From assembly GCF_021390495.1 (NCBI RefSeq), contig NZ_JAJEJP010000001.1, positions 1,426,001 to 1,490,000 on the forward strand: a stretch of 64,000 nt of DNA. Reading direction: 5' to 3'. Under the pieces are notes generated by a model. The model saw only the letters and a program-made list of their open reading frames with translations. It made no database searches and was not told the origin of the DNA. Numbering within the stretch: the first letter of the stretch is position 1; every line of letters starts with the position of its first letter. Origin of the DNA: Paraburkholderia sp. ZP32-5 (GTDB lineage Bacteria > Pseudomonadota > Gammaproteobacteria > Burkholderiales > Burkholderiaceae). The translations under genes and the position numbers were made by a program. Positions 8,619 to 20,335 of this stretch are shown one piece after another.

Positions 8619-9590
8619 TCACTCGTGAGCGTCGCCGATGATTTCCTCGATCCGCTGTTTGATCTCGGGTGTGATGCGCTCGGCCACTTCAATGGATTTC
8701 ATGTTTTCGCCGATCTGCTCGACCCGCGAAGCGCCCGTGATCACGGTGCTGACGTTCGGATTTTTCAGAATCCACGCAATCGCGAGCTGACCGACCGTGC
8801 AGCCGAGTTCGTCGGCGAGCGCGCCGAGCTGGCCGACCACGTTGTTGCGGGCCGGGTCGGTGAGCGCCTTGCGCAGCCAGTCATAACCCTGCAACTGAGC
8901 GCGGCTGTCGGCGGGCACGCCATCGCGATACTTGCCGGTGAGCAGGCCGGACGCGAGAGGGCTCCACGTGGTCAGGCCGAGACCGATGTCTTCGTAGAGC
9001 CGCTTGTATTCCTGCTCGACGCGCTTGCGGTGAAACAGGTTGTATTGCGGCTGTTCCATGACCGGTTTGTGAAGATGATGCCGTTCGGCTATTTCATAAG
9101 CGGCGCGGATTTCATCGGCGCTCCACTCGGAAGTGCCCCAGTACAGTGCCTTGCCGCGCGAGATCATGTCGCTCATCGCCCAGACCGTTTCTTCGATCGG
9201 CGTGTTCGGGTCGGGACGATGACAGAACACGAGATCGACATAATCGAGTTGCAGACGCTTCAACGAGCCGTCGATCGCGTTCAGCAGATATTTGCGATTG
9301 AGCGTGTAGTACTGGTTCGGCGCTTCCGTGAGCCCCCAGAAGAACTTCGTCGAGACGACGTAGCTCACGCGCGGCCACGCGAGTTCCTTCAGGGCGTGGC
9401 CCATGATTTCCTCGGATTTGCCGGCGGCGTAGACCTCGGCGTTGTCGAAGAAATTGACGCCGGCGTCGCGTGCCGCGGCAAGCGATTCACGCGCGGCGCG
9501 ATGATCCACCTGGTTGCCGTACGTGACCCACGAGCCGATGGACAGTTCGCTGACTTGCAGGCCGGAACGGCCCAGACGTCGATAGTTCAT
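8619..9590 (-). CDS. Aldo/keto reductase, Kv-beta/YghZ-like
   Basis: This 323-residue NADPH-dependent TIM-barrel oxidoreductase resembles the voltage-gated potassium channel beta-subunit group (YghZ-like). The catalytic tetrad is visible: Asp and Tyr in [15 protein letters not shown], Lys in VVSTKFFWG and His in VFCHRPDP. It is full length, starting [20 protein letters not shown], with AAGGAGAC upstream. The likely role is reduction of small aldehydes such as methylglyoxal; this is a family inference. Confidence 0.9.
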   Translation of the reverse strand: MNYRRLGRSGLQVSELSIGSWVTYGNQVDHRAARESLAAARDAGVNFFDNAEVYAAGKSEEIMGHALKELAWPRVSYVVSTKFFWGLTEAPNQYYTLNRKYLLNAIDGSLKRLQLDYVDLVFCHRPDPNTPIEETVWAMSDMISRGKALYWGTSEWSADEIRAAYEIAERHHLHKPVMEQPQYNLFHRKRVEQEYKRLYEDIGLGLTTWSPLASGLLTGKYRDGVPADSRAQLQGYDWLRKALTDPARNNVVGQLGALADELGCTVGQLAIAWILKNPNVSTVITGASRVEQIGENMKSIEVAERITPEIKQRIEEIIGDAHE

Positions 9591-9813
9591 GTATGTCTCC
9601 TTGTTGGTGATGCCACGAGAATCGAACCGGAAACGCCCAGTTTAAAGAGATATGACGCGGCGTGCGTTTTACCTATGCGCGTCACAGGGTTCATGCACAA
9701 TAGCAAGGTTGACCGCCGTGCTGTATCCGCCGAACGGTCTATGCCGTTTGGCCGACTTCACGCCGCGCGCGGTCTTGTGGTCTCATTGCTCATCAACTGC
9801 ATGGAGGTTCTGG

Positions 9814-10611
9814 ATGTCGTCTCTTAACACGAATCTGAACGGTAAGGTCGCTGTCGTCACGGGCGCCGCAAGCGGCATCGGCAAGCAGATCGCGTTGACT
9901 CTTTCCGCGGCGGGCGCGGCGATCGCCATCGCCGACCTGAACCAGGACGGCGCAAACGCCGTCGCCGAGGAAATTAAAAAAGGCGGTGGCAAGGCAATCG
10001 GCGTCGCAATGGACGTGACCAACGAAGACGCGGTGAATCAGGGTATCGACAAGGTCGCCGCGGAACTCGGCTCGATCGACATCCTCATTTCCAACGCCGG
10101 CATCCAGATCGTCAATCCGATCGAAAACTATTCGTTTTCGGACTGGAAGAAGATGCAGGCCATTCACGTGGACGGCGCCTTTCTGACCACCAAGGCCGCG
10201 CTCAAGCACATGTACAAGGACGATCGCGGCGGCATCGTGATCTACATGGGCTCGGTCCATTCACATGAAGCGTCACCGCTGAAATCCGCCTACGTGACGG
10301 CCAAGCACGCGCTGCTCGGCCTTGCACGTGTGCTCGCCAAGGAAGGCGCGAAGCACAACGTGCGCTCGCATGTCGTGTGTCCGGGGTTCGTGCGCACGCC
10401 GCTCGTCGACAAGCAGATTCCCGAACAGTCGAAGGAACTCGGCATCAGCGAGGAAGAAGTGGTCAAGCGCGTGATGCTGGGCGGCACGGTCGACGGCATT
10501 TTCACGACGGTCGAAGACGTCGCGCAGACGGTGCTGTTCCTGTCGACCTTCCCGACGGCCGCGCTGACAGGTCAGTCGTTCATCGTGAGCCACGGCTGGT
10601 ATATGCAATAA
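9814..10611 (+). CDS. 3-hydroxybutyrate dehydrogenase (SDR)
   Basis: This 265-residue short-chain dehydrogenase interconverts (R)-3-hydroxybutyrate and acetoacetate in the breakdown of polyhydroxybutyrate. It has TGAASGIG at the NAD site (residues about 16-23), the NAG motif (SNAGIQI), a catalytic Ser in YMGSVHS and the Tyr-Lys pair in [10 protein letters not shown]. The ATG at 9814 follows a GGAGG site at about 9803. A downstream patatin/DUF3734 gene starts 11 bp after the stop and is probably in the same operon, which suits storage-polymer metabolism. Confidence 0.88.
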   Translation: MSSLNTNLNGKVAVVTGAASGIGKQIALTLSAAGAAIAIADLNQDGANAVAEEIKKGGGKAIGVAMDVTNEDAVNQGIDKVAAELGSIDILISNAGIQIVNPIENYSFSDWKKMQAIHVDGAFLTTKAALKHMYKDDRGGIVIYMGSVHSHEASPLKSAYVTAKHALLGLARVLAKEGAKHNVRSHVVCPGFVRTPLVDKQIPEQSKELGISEEEVVKRVMLGGTVDGIFTTVEDVAQTVLFLSTFPTAALTGQSFIVSHGWYMQ

Positions 10612-10622
10612 GGAGAGTGCCC

Positions 10623-11855
10623 GTGGCGCAACCCAATCTGAAGCGGGCGCGCGTGGGCGTGTCCGGTGACGGGGAGGGCGCCGGTCCGGCGGCCGCTGCC
10701 AACCCGCGCCGGCATCTCCAGTTGCCCAACTACCAAACCATCGCGCTGATGCTGCAAGGCGGTGGCGCGCTGGGCGCCTATCAGGCCGGCGTCTTTCAAG
10801 GGCTGTATGAAGCCGGCATCGAACCGAACTGGCTTGCGGGCATTTCGATCGGCGCGCTGAATACGGCGATCATCGCGGGCAATCCACCGGAAAAGCGTGT
10901 CGAGCGTCTGCTGCAATTCTGGGAGACGATCTGCCAACCGGCATTCGGGCCGCCGCTCCCCGCTTTTGTCGAACACGCGCTGTTCAACTCCAGCGAAGCG
11001 GTGCGCAAGGCTTTTACCGCGACGCAGGCGATCAGCGCGCTGGTCGAAGGGCAGCGGGGCTTTTTCGTGCCGCGTTTTCCGCCGCCTCTGCCCACGGTGT
11101 CCGGGCCGCCGCAAATGGCGAGCTATTACGACACCACGCCGCTCAAGGCCACGCTCGAGTCGCTCTGCGATTTCGATCGGATCAATTCGGGCGAGATGCG
11201 CGTGTCGGTTGGCGCGGTCAATTGCGGCACCGGCAATTTCGCGTATTTCGACAATACACATACGACGCTGAGGCCGGAGCATTTCATGGCGTCGGGTGCA
11301 TTGCCGCCGGGGTTTGCGGCAGTCGAGATCGACGGGCAGTACTACTGGGACGGTGGCCTGATGTCGAACACGCCGCTCTACGAGGTGATTCAGTCCACGC
11401 CGCGCCGCGACACGCTCGCGTTCCAGGTCGATCTATGGAGCGCGATCGGACCGGTGCCGGACAACCTCACCGATGTGCAGGGGCGCATGAAAGACATCCA
11501 GTATTCGAGCCGCACGCGCCTTGTCACCGACATGCTGCAGCGCTCGCAGCGTTTCCGGCATGTGTTGCGTGAGGTGTTGGACCGCGTGCCTGTCGAACAG
11601 CGCGAGGACCCATGGTGCAAGCTGGCCGAAGACCTGTCGTGCTCGAAGCGCTACAACGTGATCCACCTGATATACCGGCACAAGGAATACGAAGGGCACT
11701 ACAAGGATTTTCAGTTCGGGCTGTCGACAATGCGCGAGCATTGGCAAAGCGGCCTCGACGATATCCGCCATTCGCTCGATCAGCCTGATTGGCTCGACAT
11801 GCCGGACAACGACGCGGGCTTCGTGACGCACGATATCCATCGCGATTCGCGTTGA
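10623..11855 (+). CDS. Patatin-like phospholipase with C-terminal DUF3734
   Basis: This 410-residue protein starts at a GTG with AAGGAGAG overlapping the upstream stop. After a basic leader of about 40 residues comes the patatin fold: oxyanion motif LQGGGALGAYQAG, nucleophile GISIG (Ser of G-x-S-x-G) and catalytic Asp in WDGG. The C-terminal third, ending KDFQFGLSTMREHWQSGLDD, matches DUF3734. The partnership with 3-hydroxybutyrate dehydrogenase recurs in Burkholderiales. It may act on lipids or storage polymers; the true substrate is not shown by sequence. Confidence 0.87.
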   Translation: MAQPNLKRARVGVSGDGEGAGPAAAANPRRHLQLPNYQTIALMLQGGGALGAYQAGVFQGLYEAGIEPNWLAGISIGALNTAIIAGNPPEKRVERLLQFWETICQPAFGPPLPAFVEHALFNSSEAVRKAFTATQAISALVEGQRGFFVPRFPPPLPTVSGPPQMASYYDTTPLKATLESLCDFDRINSGEMRVSVGAVNCGTGNFAYFDNTHTTLRPEHFMASGALPPGFAAVEIDGQYYWDGGLMSNTPLYEVIQSTPRRDTLAFQVDLWSAIGPVPDNLTDVQGRMKDIQYSSRTRLVTDMLQRSQRFRHVLREVLDRVPVEQREDPWCKLAEDLSCSKRYNVIHLIYRHKEYEGHYKDFQFGLSTMREHWQSGLDDIRHSLDQPDWLDMPDNDAGFVTHDIHRDSR

Positions 11856-11955
11856 ATTCGCGCGGCATTTTCGTCGCGCTCGTAGAGTGTTCGCTAAATT
11901 CTCGCGACAGAAAGAAGCCGAAGTTTTATCAGCAGGCTTTGCCGATCAGGCAATA

Positions 11956-11994
11956 AAAAACGGCGCCCTTTTCACAAGAAAGGGCGCCGTTTTT
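11956..11994. terminator. Bidirectional terminator between patatin and aminotransferase genes
   Basis: A 16-bp perfect stem (AAAAACGGCGCCCTTT with its complement) around TCACAAG is flanked by A and T runs. It serves the convergent genes on both sides. Confidence 0.9.
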
Positions 11995-12059
11995 ACAGGC
12001 GGCTGCAGCGTGAAATCCGCGACCCGGCGCGGCAAGCTTCCGCCGCGCCGCCAAATGCC

Positions 12060-13259
12060 TTACTTCAGCACGTGAGCAATCGCGTTAGCGACGACGTCGA
12101 GATTGCGCGTGTTCAGCGCGGCCACGCAGATGCGGCCCGTGTTCACTGCATAGATGCCGAACTCTTCACGCAGACGATCCACTTGCGCAGCGGTCAGACC
12201 CGAGTACGAGAACATGCCGCGCTGCGCGTTCACGAAGCCGAAGTCGCGATCGACGCCGTTTGCCTTCAGACGTTCAACGAGGCCATTGCGCATTGCGCGG
12301 ATACGGTCGCGCATCTCGCCCAGTTCCGATTCCCACGTGGCGCGCAACTCCGGCGACGCGAGCACGGCCGCGACGATCGAGCCGCCGTGCGTCGGCGGGT
12401 TCGAGTAGTTCGTGCGGATCACGCGCTTCAGTTGCGACAACACGCGTGCCGATTCTTCCTGGCTCGACGTGATGATCGACAGCGCACCGACGCGCTCGCC
12501 GTACAGCGAGAACGACTTCGAGAACGACGACGACACGAACACGTTCAGTTCCTTGGCCGCGAACAGGCGCACGGCTGCCGCGTCCGCGTCGATGCCGTCA
12601 CCGAAGCCCTGGTAGGCGATGTCGAGGAACGGCACGAGGTTGCGCGCCTTGACGACTTCCACCACCTGCTTCCATTGTTCGACGCTGAGGTCGACGCCGG
12701 TCGGGTTGTGGCAGCACGCGTGCAGCACGACGATCGTGCCCGCTTCATAGCTGTTCAGCGCGGCGAGCATGCCGTCGAAGTTCACACCGTGTGTCGGCGC
12801 GTCATAGTACGGATACGACTCGACGGTGAAGCCGGCACCTTCGAACAGCGCGCGGTGGTTTTCCCAGCTCGGATCGCTGATCGCGACCTTGCTGTTCGGA
12901 TTCACGCGCTTCAGGAAGTCCGCACCGATCTTCAATGCGCCCGTGCCGCCCAGCGCCTGCGCCGTGACGACGCGGCCTGCGGCGATCAGCGGCGAGTCGT
13001 TGCCGAGCAGCATCTTTTGCACGGCTGCATCGTATGCGGCGATGCCTTCGATCGGCAGATAGCCGCGCGGCAGCGCGGCTTCGACGCGGGCCTTTTCCGC
13101 ATCGCGCACGGCGCGCAGCAACGGAATCTTGCCTTCTTCATTGAAATACACGCCAACACCGAGGTTGACCTTGGTGGTGCGCGTGTCGGCGTTGAAGGAT
13201 TCGTTCAGGCCCAGAATCGGGTCGCGGGGAGCAAGTTCGACGGCGGAGAACAGAGACAT
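12060..13259 (-). CDS. tyrB: Aromatic amino acid / aspartate aminotransferase (class I PLP)
   Basis: This 399-residue class I aminotransferase is full length, from MSLFSAVELAPRDPILGLNE to the stop. The PLP-binding Lys lies in SSSFSKSFSLYGERVG, and the Asn/Asp and Tyr ligands in HACCHNPTGVD and DIAYQGFGDG are present. It transfers amino groups between aromatic amino acids or aspartate and 2-oxoglutarate. It stands alone and ends at the shared terminator. The choice between TyrB and AspC preference is not possible from the sequence alone. Confidence 0.9.
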   Translation of the reverse strand: MSLFSAVELAPRDPILGLNESFNADTRTTKVNLGVGVYFNEEGKIPLLRAVRDAEKARVEAALPRGYLPIEGIAAYDAAVQKMLLGNDSPLIAAGRVVTAQALGGTGALKIGADFLKRVNPNSKVAISDPSWENHRALFEGAGFTVESYPYYDAPTHGVNFDGMLAALNSYEAGTIVVLHACCHNPTGVDLSVEQWKQVVEVVKARNLVPFLDIAYQGFGDGIDADAAAVRLFAAKELNVFVSSSFSKSFSLYGERVGALSIITSSQEESARVLSQLKRVIRTNYSNPPTHGGSIVAAVLASPELRATWESELGEMRDRIRAMRNGLVERLKANGVDRDFGFVNAQRGMFSYSGLTAAQVDRLREEFGIYAVNTGRICVAALNTRNLDVVANAIAHVLK

Positions 13260-13824
13260 GATGGGATGGGCAGCAGTTGTAAAAGAGGGCGGCTTCGCGC
13301 GCGCGGCGGCCTGGCCTTTGCCGTCGGCGGTGTTCGGGAGGTTCGACGTGAGTCTGGCGAAACGCGAAAACGGGGACGGCCTTCAGGGAGCGGCGAGCAA
13401 GCGCAACGTCGCATTGTAACGAATCCGGGCGCGTTTTTCGGACGACGGAACCTGCTCCGGGCAATTATTTGCTTGAAAAACAGGCGCTCCGCGGCCATGT
13501 GTGGAGGCGAGAAAGCCGCGTCGTCCCGGTCTGATCGAAGGTGCGAGGCAGACGAGGCGCGCGGCGGCAGGTTTATCGCGCGCGCCGGCATCAGTGGCGC
13601 GCAACATACAGTGAGCCCACGCGTGGACAGTGCTGCACGCCCACCCAAAGGGCCATAACATACGTCCGCCAACGCCAACGCCAACGCCAACGCCAACGCC
13701 AACGCCAACGCCAACGCCAACGCCGCGATAGCCGGCGCGCTATCCAATCCTACGCAAGCCCGCTCGATCGTCGCTTTGCGCAACCCGTTAGAATGATTCT
13801 TTGCCCCAGGCCCGGCCGTCCCTT
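13260..13824. other. Divergent intergenic region before uvrB
   Basis: This 565-bp region lies between the divergent aminotransferase gene and uvrB. Open frames here have no recognisable product and are probably spurious. It contains the CGCCAA hexamer array. I see no LexA-type CTGT-N8-ACAG box upstream of uvrB. Confidence 0.5.
13667..13724 (+). repeat. Tandem hexamer CGCCAA, nine copies
   Basis: Nine perfect copies of CGCCAA run from 13667 to 13720, followed by a partial CGCC. The array ends about 100 bp before the uvrB start. Short perfect arrays like this slip during replication, so copy number may differ between strains. Confidence 0.97.
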
Positions 13825-15918
<2,094 letters not shown>

Positions 15919-16235
15919 CGCGTCCTTTCACTTGGGCGTGGCCATGCGCCACGCCTTGTTCAACTTTACCGGCCGTCGGCTCCCCGCCGGAATTGCCCAC
16001 ACGCCGCAGCTCCCACCTGCCTAATCGTTCGACACGCCTGCCACCGGCTTCCTTAAATGTGCCTTAAGACCCTTATGGCGCAAGGTTTGGCGTGCTTCCG
16101 CGTTTGTTCTCACTGGGGAACAATGATAAACTTGCCAATATTGAGAATGGTTCGCATTTAAATTTACATCTGGCTTGCGCGGCGCACTGTTCCAATGAGT
16201 TCGATTCCAGTCTGATAAAAACAAGGAGTTTCACA
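15919..16235. other. Intergenic region upstream of ftrA
   Basis: No gene is seen. The left half is GC-rich downstream sequence of uvrB; the right half is AT-rich and carries the Fur-box-like site at 16143-16161. An ACAAGGAG ribosome site ends near 16228. Confidence 0.5.
16143..16161 (+). promoter_or_regulatory. Fur-box-like site upstream of ftrABCD
   Basis: The 19-bp segment beginning GAGAATGGTTCGCATTTAA matches about 12 positions of the Fur 19-mer GATAATGATAATCATTATC. It lies in an AT-rich patch about 75 bp before ftrA. Iron-dependent control fits the operon's role, but the match is imperfect. Confidence 0.5.
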
Positions 16236-16784
16236 ATGCGCATTTCTTCATTGGTGCGGGGCGGCGCGGCAGCGGTAGCCGCCGTCGCGGCGTTGTCGGC
16301 CACGGCTGCCGAGTACCCGATCGGCAAGCAGCATATCGAGGGTGGCATGGAAATCGGCGCGGTTTATCTGCAGCCGATCACGATGGAACCCGAAGGCATG
16401 ATGCGCAAGGCATCTGATTCGGACGTCCACCTCGAAGCCGACATTCACGCGGTCAAGAACAATCCGACTGGTTTCGCGGAAGGCGACTGGATGCCGTATC
16501 TGCAAGTCCACTACGAGCTGACGAAGGCCGGCTCGACCCAGGCACAGAAGGGCGACCTGATGCCGATGGTCGCCAACGACGGTCCGCACTATGGCGACAA
16601 CGTCAAGCTGCAAGGTCCGGGCAAATATCATCTGAAGCTGATCGTCGAACCGCCGATGCAGATGGGCCACATGTCGTTCGGCCGCCACGTCGACAAGGAA
16701 ACCGGCGTGGGTCCGTGGTTCAAGCCGTTCACGATCGAGTACGACTTCACGTTCGCCGGTATCGGCAAGAAGGGCGGTTATTGA
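16236..16784 (+). CDS. ftrA: FtrA: periplasmic P19/Tp34-type iron-binding protein
   Basis: This 182-residue protein has a signal peptide (cleavage near ATAAEYP, about residue 25) and the P19/Tp34 fold. Conserved ligand regions are visible: GGMEIGAVYLQPITMEPEG, a Met-rich PPMQMGHMSFGRH and the C-terminal FTIEYDFTF. In related systems this protein binds iron or copper in the periplasm and feeds the Ftr1-type permease. It opens a four-gene operon (FtrA-P19, FtrB-cupredoxin, FtrC-permease, FtrD-ferredoxin) known for ferrous iron uptake. ACAAGGAG sits just before the start. Confidence 0.9.
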   Translation: MRISSLVRGGAAAVAAVAALSATAAEYPIGKQHIEGGMEIGAVYLQPITMEPEGMMRKASDSDVHLEADIHAVKNNPTGFAEGDWMPYLQVHYELTKAGSTQAQKGDLMPMVANDGPHYGDNVKLQGPGKYHLKLIVEPPMQMGHMSFGRHVDKETGVGPWFKPFTIEYDFTFAGIGKKGGY

Positions 16785-16935
16785 TCGCCGCGTCCAGGCC
16801 GCTTGCGTTGCGCGAGCGGACTTTGATTGCGCGGTCGCGCGGCGCTGAATCGGCGCATTGGTGAATGCAGCAGACGGCGCGCGGGTGTCCGGTGTTACAG
16901 CCGGTGTCGGCGTGCCGTGTTTTCCGGAAGGGCTC

Positions 16936-17268
16936 ATGGGAATCAACCGAAAGATCGCGATGTTCGCCGCCACGTTTTTGCTGGCGGGCGCAGCTCAAGC
17001 AGCCGACCTGCCGACCTTCAAGCTGGAAATGAACGACGGCAAGCTGAATCCTGCACGTATCGAAGTGCCGGCGGGGCAGCGTATCAAGATCGAAGTGCGC
17101 AACACCGGCAAGGGCGCCGCTGAGTTCGAGAGCGTGCAGTTGCGCAAGGAAAAAGTTTTGGCGCCGGGCGCCGAATCGTTCGTCGTGATTGCTCCGCTAG
17201 AGCCGGGCGAATACAAGTTTTTCGACGATTTCCACCAGCAGGCGCAGGGCGTGATCGTCGCGAAGTAG
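16936..17268 (+). CDS. ftrB: FtrB: periplasmic cupredoxin-like protein
   Basis: This 110-residue exported protein has a signal peptide ending AAQAAD (about residue 23) followed by a cupredoxin-1 domain (FKLEMNDGKLNPARIEVPAG to FFDDFHQQAQGVIVAK). In FtrABCD systems it is thought to oxidise Fe(II) or pass electrons during uptake. The ATG at 16936 is chosen because it begins the signal peptide and follows GGAAGG; an upstream extension would add unrelated residues. It lies 151 bp after ftrA and 81 bp before ftrC in the same direction. Confidence 0.88.
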   Translation: MGINRKIAMFAATFLLAGAAQAADLPTFKLEMNDGKLNPARIEVPAGQRIKIEVRNTGKGAAEFESVQLRKEKVLAPGAESFVVIAPLEPGEYKFFDDFHQQAQGVIVAK

Positions 17269-17349
17269 CCATGGCCTCGAACGCGAGCGCGCCGCGTGAG
17301 GCGAGCGCCTCCGTTCGCGGGCAGTAAGAGCATCGAAGGGAGAGCTTCA

Positions 17350-18195
17350 ATGGGTCAGATTCTGTTCATCGTGTGGCGGGAAAGTGTCGAGGCGCTGCTG
17401 GTCGTCGGCATCCTGTATGCGTGGTTGAAAAATGGCGACGCCGACGCGCGCCGCGGCTTGCCGTACCTGTGGGGCGGCGTGGCGGCTGGCGTGATTGCGG
17501 CGGTGGCGCTGGGCGCGGCGCTCGTCGGTTTCACCGAGGTGCTGTCCGGCGATGCGCAGGATTATTTCCAGACCGCGATGGTGCTGATCGCCTGCGTGCT
17601 GATCGTACAGATGGTGCTGTGGATGAAGCAGCACGGCCGCACGCTGAAGCGCGACATGGAGCAGTCGCTGCAGAAGAGTCGACGCGATTCGAACTGGTGG
17701 GGCGTTTCGGTGCTGGTCGCACTGGCGATTGCGCGTGAAGGCAGCGAGACGGTGATCTTCCTGTACGGCCTCGGCTTCGGCCAGTCGGGTCATGTCGACG
17801 GCACCCAGATGCTCGCGGTCGTGCTTGGCCTCGCGCTTGCATTCCTGACCTTCTACGTGCTGCAACTGGGCGGCAAGTTCTTCTCGTGGCGGCACTTCTT
17901 CCGCGTCACCGAAATCATGCTGCTGTTCCTCGGCGCGGGCCTGTTCCAAACCGGTGTCGACAAGCTGATCGACAAGGAAATCCTGCCGACGCTCGTCGAC
18001 CAGCTGTGGAATTCGTCGGCGATCCTCGACGATTCGAGCACCTTCGGCTCGCTCGTGGCGACGCTGACCGGCTATCGTGCCCATCCCGCCTTGATGAACC
18101 TGATCGCTTACGCGGTGTACTGGGGCGTTGTCTATCTGCTCGTGCGCCGGGCGAATCGCAAGCCGGCGCAGCAGACGGCGGGGCGCGCGGCATGA
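17350..18195 (+). CDS. ftrC: FtrC: Ftr1-family high-affinity iron permease
   Basis: This 281-residue membrane protein has about seven hydrophobic segments. It carries the two iron-translocation motifs of the FTR1 family: WRESVEALL (R-E-x-x-E, near residues 9-17) and AREGSETVIF (R-E-G-x-E). It probably moves iron across the inner membrane with FtrA, FtrB and FtrD. The stop overlaps the ftrD start (ATGA), so the two are translationally coupled. Confidence 0.93.
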   Translation: MGQILFIVWRESVEALLVVGILYAWLKNGDADARRGLPYLWGGVAAGVIAAVALGAALVGFTEVLSGDAQDYFQTAMVLIACVLIVQMVLWMKQHGRTLKRDMEQSLQKSRRDSNWWGVSVLVALAIAREGSETVIFLYGLGFGQSGHVDGTQMLAVVLGLALAFLTFYVLQLGGKFFSWRHFFRVTEIMLLFLGAGLFQTGVDKLIDKEILPTLVDQLWNSSAILDDSSTFGSLVATLTGYRAHPALMNLIAYAVYWGVVYLLVRRANRKPAQQTAGRAA

Positions 18196-19601
18196 GCGCC
18201 GTGATGGCCCCGCGTCCGGGCCGCCTCGCGGCGGCCGGCCAGTGGATGCAGCGCCACGGCGCGGTGATCCGCGGCATCCAGTGGGTCGTGGTTGCGGTCT
18301 ACGCGTTCCTGATCATCGTGCCGGCGCTGATGCCGCTGCCGGACGACACCGCGCATCTGTGGAACAACCTGACGCTGGCTGCGCAATTCGTGTTCTGGGG
18401 CATCTGGTGGCCGTTCGTGCTGCTGTCGATGGTGATGCTCGGCCGCGTGTGGTGCGGCGTGCTATGTCCGGAAGGCGCGCTCGCCGAATTCGCGAGCAAG
18501 TTCGGCCGCGGCCGCGCGATTCCGCGCTGGATGCGTTGGGGCGGCTGGCCGTTCGTCGCATTCGGTATCACGACGATTTACGGCCAGATGGTCAGCGTCT
18601 ATCAGTATCCGAAAGCGGTGCTGCTGGTATTGGGAGGCTCGACCTTCGCGGCGATCGTGATCGGTTTGCTGTACGGACGCGAGAAGCGCATCTGGTGCAA
18701 ATACCTGTGCCCCGTCAACGGGGTTTTTGCGCTTCTGGCGCGCCTCGCGCCGTTCCACTACAAGGTCGATGAAGATGCGTGGCGCCGCTCCTATACGAAC
18801 GGCGAGCACGGGCATCGCGTGATTCCGATCAACTGCGCGCCGCTCGTGCCGTTGCGCAATATGAAGGGCGCGGCGGACTGCCATATGTGTGGCCGTTGCA
18901 GCGGCCACCGCGACGCGATTGCGTTGACGTGGCGTAAGCCGTCGACTGAAGTGGTGCAACTGGGTGACAAGCAGGCAAATCCGTGGGATACCGCGCTGAT
19001 CCTGTACGGCCTGCTTGGCATCGCGATCGGCGCGTTCCACTGGACCGCATCGCGCTGGTTCATCGATCTGAAGATGTTCTCCGCGACGTGGCTCGTCGAT
19101 CACGACATCACATGGCCGCTCGAGACCAACGCACCGTGGTTCCTGTTCACGCATTACCCCGAGCAGAACGATGTGTTTTCGTGGCTCGACGGCTCGCTGC
19201 TGATCGGCTACATCCTCGCGACGGCGCTTGTGTACGGCACCGCGCTGCTGCTGTTGCTGGCCGGTGCGACCCGCATGCTCGGGCGGTTTAACTCGACCCG
19301 TCTGCATCATCTGACGCAAGGGCTGATTCCGATCGCCGGCGCGGGCGTGTTCCTCGGGCTCTCCGCAACGACGCTATCGCTGCTGCGCGCCGAGCACGTG
19401 CCGCTGTGGTGGGCATCGGATCTGCGTATCGCGATTCTGGTGATTGCGAGCGCGTGGAGCGCATGGCTCGCCTGGCTCGTCACGCGCCGCTATAGCGAGC
19501 GTTTCGTGCAGCGCGCGCTGGCGATGGTGTGGTTCGTCGCGGCGCTGGGTGTCGTCAATAGCGCGTGGTGGCTGATGTTCTGGGGCTGGGCGTCGAAGTA
19601 A
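18192..19601 (+). CDS. ftrD: FtrD: polyferredoxin-like membrane protein
   Basis: This 469-residue protein begins at the ATG that overlaps the ftrC stop by 4 bp. It has several membrane segments and NapH/RdxA-like cysteine motifs: CGVLCPEG, CKYLCPVNG and, further on, CHMCGRCSGH, which could hold Fe-S clusters. In FtrABCD systems it supplies or accepts electrons across the membrane during iron uptake. A strong hairpin terminator follows 50 bp after the stop and ends the operon. Confidence 0.9.
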   Translation: MSAVMAPRPGRLAAAGQWMQRHGAVIRGIQWVVVAVYAFLIIVPALMPLPDDTAHLWNNLTLAAQFVFWGIWWPFVLLSMVMLGRVWCGVLCPEGALAEFASKFGRGRAIPRWMRWGGWPFVAFGITTIYGQMVSVYQYPKAVLLVLGGSTFAAIVIGLLYGREKRIWCKYLCPVNGVFALLARLAPFHYKVDEDAWRRSYTNGEHGHRVIPINCAPLVPLRNMKGAADCHMCGRCSGHRDAIALTWRKPSTEVVQLGDKQANPWDTALILYGLLGIAIGAFHWTASRWFIDLKMFSATWLVDHDITWPLETNAPWFLFTHYPEQNDVFSWLDGSLLIGYILATALVYGTALLLLLAGATRMLGRFNSTRLHHLTQGLIPIAGAGVFLGLSATTLSLLRAEHVPLWWASDLRIAILVIASAWSAWLAWLVTRRYSERFVQRALAMVWFVAALGVVNSAWWLMFWGWASK

Positions 19602-19650
19602 GTTTTTAGTCTTTCACCCGGCCGGCGGCTCTCGCTGGCGCCGAAAACAG

Positions 19651-19685
19651 AAAAGCCGTGGGATGTTGCCATCCCACGGCTTTTT
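19651..19685. terminator. Terminator after ftrABCD
   Basis: A 15-bp perfect stem, AAAAGCCGTGGGATG with its complement, has a TTGC loop and a T5 tail. The mirrored A run makes it usable from both strands. Confidence 0.92.
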
Positions 19686-19891
19686 CATTTTCTGCCTGAC
19701 GGTTACGCGGCTTTTCGCGCGTCCGCTTCCAGTGAGAACCAAAAAAGCGGCCTGGCTTGCTGCGACGGCTGGCTTGGTGTTTGCACGAAGGGGTCTAGTT
19801 CTCGCGTGCAAGCCGTCGTGGCTGGCTAATGCCCAACACCTCTCTGGGAGGTGGTCCCCACAATACCCGGTACGTACTTCGTGTTGCGTCG

Positions 19892-20152
19892 TTACTTCGT
19901 CAGAATCAGCTTGCCCAGACGCGTGGCGCGCAACTGGTACGTCTCGCCGTTGTGCACGATGCTGATATGACTATGGCCTTGCAGCAGCGCTTCGCTGCGC
20001 AGAGTCCGTTCCGATGTCTCGCCCGAACCGTTCGCGCGCTCCGTGGCGGATTTCGCGACGGGGGTTGCCGTCGTCGACGCTTTCGGACGGCTGGTCAGCG
20101 CGGCCGCCGCGCGGCGCAGGCTGAGCGTGGAGGGGCGGGTGAGATCGGTCAT
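19892..20152 (-). CDS. hemP: Hemin uptake protein HemP
   Basis: This 86-residue protein ends with the HemP signature, GHSHISIVHNGETYQLRATR then LGKLILTK. The N-terminal half is low-complexity, rich in Ala, Ser and Thr. In Burkholderia and relatives HemP is a small Fur-controlled protein needed for haem uptake gene expression. A Fur-like box lies about 40 bp upstream. No haem receptor or ABC genes follow here, so it is a solitary hemP. Confidence 0.88.
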   Translation of the reverse strand: MTDLTRPSTLSLRRAAAALTSRPKASTTATPVAKSATERANGSGETSERTLRSEALLQGHSHISIVHNGETYQLRATRLGKLILTK

Positions 20153-20190
20153 TCGTTTTAGCTTGTTCGTCGATTCGATAAGTTGATTCT

Positions 20191-20211
20191 AAATGATAAC
20201 CATTCCTATTT
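20191..20211 (-). promoter_or_regulatory. Fur-box-like site upstream of hemP
   Basis: AAATGATAACCATTCCTATTT resembles the Fur consensus. It lies in an AT-rich patch 40-60 bp before the hemP start, as expected for an iron-repressed promoter. Confidence 0.6.
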
Positions 20212-20335
20212 CCAAGCTTGAGAAATTCATCGGATTCGACTTCTGATAGCTGAATGAAAGAGCGGCACGACAACTTCGCAGGGCCGTCCTGGGCACGGCC
20301 CGGAGGGCGCACGGGCAGGACGCCCGCGCGGTATT

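Noticed and set aside
13260..13824. LexA box for uvrB
   Set aside because: No CTGT-N8-ACAG match was found in the upstream region.
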